From positions 2,604,001-2,668,000 of the forward strand of contig NZ_CP094974.1 of NCBI RefSeq assembly GCF_022869805.1: 64,000 nucleotides of DNA, in the 5' to 3' direction. The translations under genes and the position numbers were made by a program. Origin of the DNA: Halosolutus halophilus. GTDB lineage: Archaea > Halobacteriota > Halobacteria > Halobacteriales > Natrialbaceae. This document shows, in pieces, positions 58,076 through 64,000 of the stretch (within the stretch, counting starts at the first letter, position 1; each line of letters opens with the position of its first letter). The notes under the pieces are model-generated. The model was not told the origin of the DNA. It did no database searches and saw nothing but the letters and a program-made list of their open reading frames with translations.

Positions 58076-59341
58076 CTACTTCTCGTTGACGTCGAGGACC
58101 TTGCCGGCGGCGACGGTCTGGCCCATGTCGCGGATGGCGAAGCTCCCGAGTTCGGGAATCTCGTCCGACGGTTCGATGCTGAGGGGTTTCTGCGGGCGAA
58201 CGGTGACGACGGCAGCGTCGCCGGACTGGATGAAGTCCGGCTCTTCTTCGTCGACCTCGCCGCTGGCCGGATCCATCTTCCGATCGAGGGACTCGATCGT
58301 GCCGGCGACCTGGGCCGTGTGGGCGTGGAAGACCGGCGTGTAGCCGACCGTGATGACCGAGGGATGTTGCATGACGACGATCTGGGCCTGGAACGTCTCC
58401 GCGACGCTCGGAGGATCGTCCGCGGGGCCGCAGACGTCTCCGCGGCGGATGTCGTCCTTGCCGATGCCGCGGACGTTGAACCCGACGTTGTCACCGGGTC
58501 CCGCGAGGTCGATCTCCTCGTGGTGCATCTCGATCGTCTTGACCTCGCCGCCCACGTCGGACGGCTGGAAGACGACGTCGTCGCCGGTTCGCATCTGGCC
58601 CGTCTCGACCCGTCCGACCGGAACCGTCCCGATCCCGGAGATCGTGTAGACGTCCTGGATCGGGAGGCGCAGCGAGGCGTCGGTCGGTGGCTCCGTCTCC
58701 GGCAGGTCGTTCAGGGCGTCGAGGATCGTCGGCCCGTCGTACCACGGCGTGTTGTCGGAGTGGTCGGCGACGTTGTCGCCCTCGAACGCCGAGATCGGGA
58801 TGAAACTCGCGTCTTCGGTGTCGAAACGGACCTGATCGAGGAGTTCCTTGACCTCCGCTACGACCTCGCGATAGCGGTTCTCCTCGTAGTCGACGATGTC
58901 CATCTTGTTGACGCCGACGATCAGTTCGTTGATGCCGAGCGTCCGCGCCAGGAAGACGTGTTCTTGCGTCTGGGGTGCGACGCCGTCGTCGGCGGCGACG
59001 ACGAGGACGGCGTTGTCCGCCTGCGACGCCCCCGTAATCATGTTCTTCACGAAGTCGCGGTGGCCGGGCGTGTCGACGACCGTGAAGTAGTACGTGTCCG
59101 TCTCGAACTCCTGGTGGGCGATGTCGATCGTCAGGCCGCGCTCGCGCTCTTCGGCGAGGTTGTCCATCACGTAGGCGAACTCGAAGCCGCCCTTGCCCTT
59201 CTCCTCGGCTTCCTGGCGGTGCTGTTCGATGATGTGCTCCGGGACACCCCCGGTCTCGAATAGGAGGCGTCCCACCAGCGTGCTCTTCCCGTGGTCTACG
59301 TGGCCGATGATGGCCAGGTTCTGGTGGGGTTTGTCTGTCAT
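58076..59341 (-). CDS. tuf: Translation elongation factor EF-1alpha
   Basis: A 421-residue GTPase delivers aminoacyl-tRNA to the ribosome. G1 [15 protein letters not shown]2 region [11 protein letters not shown]3 VDTPGHRD, G4 GVNKMDIVD and G5 ISAFEG are intact; the domains continue to VLDVNEK. The usual archaeal G3 is VDCPGH; here Cys is Thr, and VAGTIESL replaces the more usual VACTIESI. Upstream ATG at 59398 would add 19 unusual residues, so 59341 is chosen. No rpsJ (S10) or EF-2 gene is adjacent, so it may be a second copy. Confidence 0.9.
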   Translation of the reverse strand: MTDKPHQNLAIIGHVDHGKSTLVGRLLFETGGVPEHIIEQHRQEAEEKGKGGFEFAYVMDNLAEERERGLTIDIAHQEFETDTYYFTVVDTPGHRDFVKNMITGASQADNAVLVVAADDGVAPQTQEHVFLARTLGINELIVGVNKMDIVDYEENRYREVVAEVKELLDQVRFDTEDASFIPISAFEGDNVADHSDNTPWYDGPTILDALNDLPETEPPTDASLRLPIQDVYTISGIGTVPVGRVETGQMRTGDDVVFQPSDVGGEVKTIEMHHEEIDLAGPGDNVGFNVRGIGKDDIRRGDVCGPADDPPSVAETFQAQIVVMQHPSVITVGYTPVFHAHTAQVAGTIESLDRKMDPASGEVDEEEPDFIQSGDAAVVTVRPQKPLSIEPSDEIPELGSFAIRDMGQTVAAGKVLDVNEK

Positions 59342-59496
59342 AGCTCTCCACTGAAATCTACGCGTCGATCCCCCAAAACTCTTGGTAACAGTTAGCACGC
59401 GACTAACACGCTGCCAACGGGCGAAATCGATACTTGCGATTCGACCGACACCGACTCCGCCGGTCGATACCGACGACGCAGTTCGATCGAACCCGG

Positions 59497-60462
59497 CTAC
59501 GGTTCGACGACGAGTTTCCCGAAGACGCTGTCCTCGATCACGGCTCGCTGTGCCTCGCCCGCATCGGCGAGATCGTACGTGTCCGCGACCTCGATCGAGA
59601 GCGCGTCCGTCTCCATGAGGTGGGCCACGCCCCGCAGCGGCACGCGGAGATCCGGCGTGTTGAACATGCTCATGAACTGGTAGGAGACGTCCTTCGATCG
59701 GGCGGCGCCGTCGTTCGTGAACCCCGGGTCCGGCGAGTTTTCGCCGATACCGACGACCCGGGCACCGGTCGCGGCCACGTCGGCGTCGAACTGGAGGTAG
59801 TCGTCGAGTCGATGATCGAGCACGACGTCGACCCCGCCGTCGGAATCCTCGAGGACGGCCTCCGCGAGATCGTTCCGATCGTAGTCGAGCACGGTCGCCG
59901 CGCCGTACTCCTTCAGGGCCTCGTGGTAGTCGGGGGAGGCGGTGGTGAGGACCCGCGCGCTCACCGCGGCGCCGATCTGGACTGCGGCGTGACCGACGCC
60001 GCCGGAACCGCCGTGAACCAGACAGTACTCGGCCGGATCGAGGTTCGCGTGATCGATCAGCGCCCGCCAGGCGGTAACGGCGACGACGCCGGCCGCCCCC
60101 GCTTCCGTGAGGTCGACGTCATCGGGGAGGTGGACCACGCGATCGGTCGGGACGGTCGCGTACTCGGCGTAGCTACCCTGGAAGGAGCCGTTGCCGATCC
60201 CGGTCCCGAAGACGCGATCGCCGGCCGCGAACGCCTCGATTCCGTCACCGACGTCGGCCACGGTCCCCGCGAAATCGACGCCGGGCGTAAACGGGACGTC
60301 GGCCGGATCGTACGATCCCTCCCGGAAGTAGGTGTCGACCGGGTTGACCCCCGCAGCACCGACTTCGACGAGAATCTCGTCCGCGCCGGGTTCGGGGCGT
60401 TCGACCTCGTCGACCTGTAACACGTCCGGACCGCCGTGCTCGTGAAGGCGTACGGCTTGCAT
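59497..60462 (-). CDS. Zinc-independent NADPH:quinone reductase (MDR family)
   Basis: A 321-residue medium-chain reductase opens [25 protein letters not shown], contains [12 protein letters not shown], a nucleotide-binding [17 protein letters not shown] and ends [12 protein letters not shown]. No zinc-binding Cys/His set is present. It reduces quinones or related carbonyl compounds with NADPH. The ATG at 60462 is preferred to one at 60492. Confidence 0.85.
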   Translation of the reverse strand: MQAVRLHEHGGPDVLQVDEVERPEPGADEILVEVGAAGVNPVDTYFREGSYDPADVPFTPGVDFAGTVADVGDGIEAFAAGDRVFGTGIGNGSFQGSYAEYATVPTDRVVHLPDDVDLTEAGAAGVVAVTAWRALIDHANLDPAEYCLVHGGSGGVGHAAVQIGAAVSARVLTTASPDYHEALKEYGAATVLDYDRNDLAEAVLEDSDGGVDVVLDHRLDDYLQFDADVAATGARVVGIGENSPDPGFTNDGAARSKDVSYQFMSMFNTPDLRVPLRGVAHLMETDALSIEVADTYDLADAGEAQRAVIEDSVFGKLVVEP

Positions 60463-60564
60463 GTCGAGTGGGTCCACGGACCGAACCGGCATAAGAATAC
60501 AGATCGCGGGCGTTCACGACAGGGAACGAGTACGTTGGCGGCCCCACCCCGCCGCGACGGAACG

Positions 60565-60570
60565 TTTTAA
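60565..60570 (+). promoter_or_regulatory. Putative TATA box
   Basis: TTTTAA in the context gaacgttttaacc lies 24 bases before the glyoxalase-family ATG at 60595. Confidence 0.45.
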
Positions 60571-60594
60571 CCGGCCAGCGCTGAATCCAACCCC

Positions 60595-60975
60595 ATGGAT
60601 ATCCACCACACCGCGATCGAGGTCTCGGATCTCGACGCGACGAGAGCGTTCTACGAGGACGGTCTCGGCCTCGCCTACAGTTACGACTTCCACACCGACG
60701 ACGGCGTTCACAACTACTACGTGACCGGCGAGACCGCAGACACCGAGATCCAGTTCGTCCACGACCCGAACGACGACGCGCCGATCGACGCCGCGGGAAT
60801 CGTCCACCTCGCGATCCTCGTCGACGACGCGGACGAGACCTTCGATCGGGTCCTCGATCGGACGGATTGCACGGTCGTGCGGGAACCGACGACGATCGAG
60901 GCGGCGAACGCCCGGGCGGCGTTCGTCGAGGACCCGGACGGCTACGAGGTCGAACTCTTCTCGCGGTTGGAGTAA
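60595..60975 (+). CDS. Glyoxalase/VOC superfamily protein
   Basis: A 126-residue protein of the vicinal-oxygen-chelate fold reads MDIHHTAIEVSDLDATRAFY, IVHLAILVDDADETFDRVL and AAFVEDPDGYEVELFSRLE. His, Glu and metal-site positions resemble lactoylglutathione lyase. Detoxification of methylglyoxal-like compounds is likely but the substrate is not proven. Confidence 0.85.
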   Translation: MDIHHTAIEVSDLDATRAFYEDGLGLAYSYDFHTDDGVHNYYVTGETADTEIQFVHDPNDDAPIDAAGIVHLAILVDDADETFDRVLDRTDCTVVREPTTIEAANARAAFVEDPDGYEVELFSRLE

Positions 60976-61063
60976 CGGCAGCGAGGCCCTGTATCGGAAC
61001 CGCGGGCAGCCACTACCCGCCGTTCACCCACAGGTTCTTTTGGGTACTCGTCCTGCAGCCGAT

Positions 61064-61447
61064 ATGCGGTATCTCGCCGGAACCGACTCGGTGCACACGA
61101 CGGCCGCGATCTGTGACTACCTCGACGATCGGGCGACGGCCGACGACGAGGTCGCGGTCGTCTCGATCGCTCCGCCGGACGATCCCGCCGCGGAACGGGA
61201 CAGTCAGGAGGCGCTGAACGTCGCCCCCGTCCGCCTGACTGCGATCGGATCGGTCGAGACGCACCTCCGCGAGGGCGAACCGGCCGCCGAACTGCTCGCG
61301 GCCGCGGGCGAGAGCGACGCGGACGAGATCGTGATCGGCGCTCACGGTGGCAGTCCGAAGGCGACCGCCGACGTCGGATCGACGGCCCGGGCAGTCCTCG
61401 CGAACGCGGCCCGTCCCGTCGTCGTCGTGCCGGTTCCCGATCTGTAG
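61064..61447 (+). CDS. UspA family universal stress protein
   Basis: A 127-residue UspA-fold protein has an ATP-binding loop IVIGAHGGSPKATADVGSTARAVLANAARPVVVVP (split: GAHGG...GSTARAV). It lacks the longer N-terminal extension of an in-frame TTG at 61040; the ATG at 61064 gives the family's usual start. General stress function. Confidence 0.75.
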   Translation: MRYLAGTDSVHTTAAICDYLDDRATADDEVAVVSIAPPDDPAAERDSQEALNVAPVRLTAIGSVETHLREGEPAAELLAAAGESDADEIVIGAHGGSPKATADVGSTARAVLANAARPVVVVPVPDL

Positions 61448-61550
61448 TCGCCGGTCGATCGCCGGCAGACCGGATCGTCGGCGTGTCGAAACGCCGGCAG
61501 GTCGGATCCCCCGGACCGATCGAGACCGAAAATCCGGTCGGGTGGATAGA

Positions 61551-61556
61551 TTTATG
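61551..61556 (+). promoter_or_regulatory. Putative TATA box
   Basis: TTTATG lies 25 bases before the hypothetical gene at 61582. Confidence 0.35.
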
Positions 61557-61581
61557 ACGTCCGGGCGAACAGGCGAAGAAA

Positions 61582-62034
61582 ATGGTCTCGCCCCACGACA
61601 GTTGGAAGGACGTCGAAGACGGCTATCGGCGGGGACGCGTCGGTGTATTCGTCGAACCGATTTCGGTCCAGGGAAGAGACGGACCGACACCTCCCGAAAC
61701 GGATACCGACGAACCGGCCGCGACCGCGTACGCCGTGACGATGCGCCGTCCGATGGACAGCGTGTTCGAGACGGAAACCACGCTGGTGTCGTTCGAGGAC
61801 GTCCGGACGGCGTGGGAGTACGCGAACCTGGTCACCCACTACGTCGCCGAATCCGCCGACCCGAACTTTGCGGAGTCTCAACTTCAGGGCCGCGTCGGAC
61901 CGCCGGCCGAGCGCTGGACCCCGGACGGCCCCGTCTCCGACCTCACCGCGGCGGACGTGATGCGGAGACAGGTCGCTCACCACGCCAGCAAAATCGAGCA
62001 CCTCGTGGGTAGGAAACCGACGGCGGCGGGGTGA
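61582..62034 (+). CDS. Conserved-looking hypothetical protein
   Basis: A 150-residue soluble acidic protein contains SWKDVEDGYRRGRVGVFVEP, YAVTMRRPMDSVFETETTLVSF and QVAHHASKIEHLVG. I do not recognise a family. Composition and a well-placed TATA-like box suggest a real haloarchaeal gene. Confidence 0.65.
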   Translation: MVSPHDSWKDVEDGYRRGRVGVFVEPISVQGRDGPTPPETDTDEPAATAYAVTMRRPMDSVFETETTLVSFEDVRTAWEYANLVTHYVAESADPNFAESQLQGRVGPPAERWTPDGPVSDLTAADVMRRQVAHHASKIEHLVGRKPTAAG

Positions 62035-62098
62035 ACGGGCTGCTCCGTCTCCGCGCCCCGGAAAACCACCGGGACCCGGCTCCCGTCGGCGAACCCCG

Positions 62099-63613
62099 TC
62101 AGTCGTCGCTCGGCGTCGTCTCCGGCCGGTAGCCGCGACTGATGACCTTCCAGCGTCCGGTCGCGAAGCGGTAGTAGTTGATCACGGCCGGCGTCGCCGT
62201 CTCCGCGACGAAGGCGAGATAGAGGCCGGCGATCCCGAACGCCGGGATCGAGACGCCGGGAATCGACACCCCGAGGATCGGAATCGTCCCCGGCGACGGA
62301 ATCGTCAGGCCGGCAGCGCCGAGATACGCGATCGGGATCGCGAGCCCGAACATCCCGAGTAACTGGCCGTAGAACGGCCAGCGAGTATCACCGCTGGCCT
62401 TGAGAGCGCCCGCAGCACCGGTGTAGATCCCCTGCAAGACCACCGCCACGCAGGCCGCGTGGATGAGCGAAACCGCGATCGGGACCGACAGGTCTGTCGG
62501 ATCGTTCGTGAACGCGAGGACGATCGGCTCGGCGAAAACGGCGACGATCACGGCCGAGACGAGGTAGACGGCGACGGCGAACCGGACGATTTCTCCTCCG
62601 TACTGCTCGGCACGGCGTTCGTCGCCGGTCCCGAGTTCCTGCCCGACGAGGCTCGAGGCGGCCAGGCCGAACCCCCAGCCGGGCGTGTTCATCAGCCCCC
62701 AGATGCGCCGGGCGATGACGTAGGCCGCAACGGTGTCCGAACCGAAGATGTCGACGATCGCCAGCATCGGGAACTCGGCGACGGTCCAGACCAGTTTCGT
62801 CCCCATGACGGGAAGTCCGATGGTGGTCAAATCCCTGACCGTCTCGCTGTGGACGTAGCTGCCGAACGGGTCGATGCTGACCGGAAACGTTCCAACCCCC
62901 GGGAGCCGACCCGCGACGAGCCCGGTCGCGAACGTCGCGGTGACGACGACGTTCGAGAGGACCGTCCCCATCGCCGCCCCGGCGACGCCCATGTCGAAGC
63001 CGAAGATGAGCACCGCGTTGAGGACGATGTTGGCGACGGCACCACCCGCGCGGACCACCATCGGCGTCCACGCGTCGTCCATCCCGACGAAGGTGCGGCT
63101 TCCGATCAGGTTTAGTCCCGCGAACGGGATTCCGAAGCCGACGATCCGCAGATACGTCGCGCCGAGACCGACCGCCTCGGGATCGGAGCTGAGCAGCGAG
63201 ATCAGTTCGGTCGGGTACGACCAGAAGACCGCGGTGAGCGGCACGGACAGGACGACGACGAGCAGCGCACTCGATCGAATCGCCTGGCCGAGCTGGTCGA
63301 ACGCCTCCGCGCCGTAGCGCTGGGAGACGAGCGCAATCGTGCCGCCGGCGACGCCGCCGCCGACGGTGAATGCGAGACCCCAGAACGGGGAGGCGAAGCC
63401 GACACCCGCGATCGCGGCCGAACCGACGGCGATTCCGACCATCGCGACGTCGACCGCGTTCTTCGACATCCGCGCGAGCCCGGTGACGATGCGCGGCCAC
63501 GCGAGATCGGCGGTGCGACGCGCTCGGTGGGGCTCGATAAGCCCGACTCTGGCGAGCGCGAGCCCGATCCAGAGGATGCACAGCCGGATCGGGTTCGGGG
63601 GGCGGCGGACCAC
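62099..63613 (-). CDS. MATE family multidrug transporter
   Basis: A 504-residue membrane protein has about 12 TM segments and MATE features: KNAVDVAMVGIAVGSAAIAGVGFASP, VAGGTIALVSQRYGA, GASLVGQELGTGDERRAE (here read as ASSLVGQELGTGDERRAEQYG). It should export organic cations or drugs using Na+ or H+. Complete at both ends. Confidence 0.85.
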   Translation of the reverse strand: MVRRPPNPIRLCILWIGLALARVGLIEPHRARRTADLAWPRIVTGLARMSKNAVDVAMVGIAVGSAAIAGVGFASPFWGLAFTVGGGVAGGTIALVSQRYGAEAFDQLGQAIRSSALLVVVLSVPLTAVFWSYPTELISLLSSDPEAVGLGATYLRIVGFGIPFAGLNLIGSRTFVGMDDAWTPMVVRAGGAVANIVLNAVLIFGFDMGVAGAAMGTVLSNVVVTATFATGLVAGRLPGVGTFPVSIDPFGSYVHSETVRDLTTIGLPVMGTKLVWTVAEFPMLAIVDIFGSDTVAAYVIARRIWGLMNTPGWGFGLAASSLVGQELGTGDERRAEQYGGEIVRFAVAVYLVSAVIVAVFAEPIVLAFTNDPTDLSVPIAVSLIHAACVAVVLQGIYTGAAGALKASGDTRWPFYGQLLGMFGLAIPIAYLGAAGLTIPSPGTIPILGVSIPGVSIPAFGIAGLYLAFVAETATPAVINYYRFATGRWKVISRGYRPETTPSDD

Positions 63614-63815
63614 GAGAATCGACTCTTGCTACCCAACTCCGACAAAAAGACCTTCCCGACGCGGCAGCACGGACCGGTTTCGAAACGAAATACCCGTCTC
63701 CGATCGGCCGGACGCGGTGCGCGGCGGAGCCGCGATACCGGGACTGGTCGGGTTCGGATCACCGACCGAGACACGGGTCCCCCGGCCACCGTGAGGACGG
63801 ACCGGTAGGGGCCAG

Positions 63816-64000
63816 CTACTCGACGACGAGGACCGGGATCGACGCTTCGGTCGCGACCTGATCGGAGACGCTCTTTCGCAGGAAGCGTTCGAGACCGCGA
63901 TTGCGACCCATGACGATCAGATCCGCTCCCGTCTCGTCCGCGTGGTCGAGGATCGCCTGGTGTCGCAGTCCGTGGGTCACCGTCGTTCGGACGTCGTCGA
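63816..64000 (-). CDS. UspA-type universal stress protein (3' part only)
   Basis: The last 61 residues of a UspA protein are seen on the minus strand, ending at a TAG (63816-63818). They contain DETGADLIVMGRNRGLERF and SVSDQVATEASIPVLVVE. The start lies beyond the window edge. Confidence 0.75.
   Translation of the reverse strand, partial: DDVRTTVTHGLRHQAILDHADETGADLIVMGRNRGLERFLRKSVSDQVATEASIPVLVVE

Overview
The window looks like chromosomal DNA of a halophilic archaeon, probably of the Natrialbales/Natrialbaceae type (lineage is inference). The proteins are acidic with high-GC codon use. There are archaeal EF-1alpha, haloarchaeal-only families (DUF1616, DUF7344, DUF7521, CbtAB, PGF-CTERM surface proteins), twin-arginine signal peptides and start codons with little or no Shine-Dalgarno signal. 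I saw no tRNA, rRNA, CRISPR array or intact insertion sequence.

Positions 1-31,600 form a cell-surface glycan / surface-protein island. It holds three paralogous secreted proteins with PGF-CTERM-like tails (1.5, 3.0 and 20.8 kb), two DUF1616 membrane proteins (0.1 and 31 kb), a GT4 and a DUF354 glycosyltransferase, a large multi-TM GT-C-like protein, a Wzx-type flippase, three alkaline-phosphatase-superfamily enzymes, a FemAB-like acyltransferase, two Tat-exported beta-helix paralogues, a polysaccharide deacetylase, and a tightly overlapping five-gene operon (28,892 down to 23,597). The first four operon genes match the WbpD-WbpE-WbpB-WbpA route to UDP-2,3-diacetamido-2,3-dideoxyglucuronic acid, and the fifth is a GT2 transferase. 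Most transcription units here are short and scattered on both strands, but 12 of them share a core (A)TAACAA(t/a/g), correctly oriented and 25-62 bases before a start codon. A thirteenth copy precedes a GT4 paralogue 26 kb away at 57 kb. This looks like an undescribed surface-glycan regulon and is the main finding. A PadR-type regulator at 31.5 kb carries the same motif and is a candidate controller.

Positions 31,600-38,000 carry small regulators and zinc-ribbon proteins (a winged-helix protein, DUF7563-like, DUF7344, a membrane-linked HTH protein), a huge acidic repeat protein rich in N-glycosylation sequons, a MaoC hydratase and a small membrane protein. From 38,000 to 53,500 the genes are mostly housekeeping: a sugar epimerase, dihydroorotase, dihydroorotate dehydrogenase, a thiolase with Ser in place of the nucleophilic Cys, a CbtB-CbtA-ferredoxin cobalt-uptake operon, and an eight-gene Mrp cation/proton antiporter operon. 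From 53,500 to the end come a degenerate tyrosine-recombinase-like gene, a frameshifted small gene, a winged-helix/DUF7521 pair, the second GT4 gene, an EF-1alpha gene outside its usual ribosomal-gene context, a quinone reductase, a glyoxalase-family protein, UspA proteins and a MATE transporter.

All calls are by eye from translated sequence and remembered family motifs. No database search was run.
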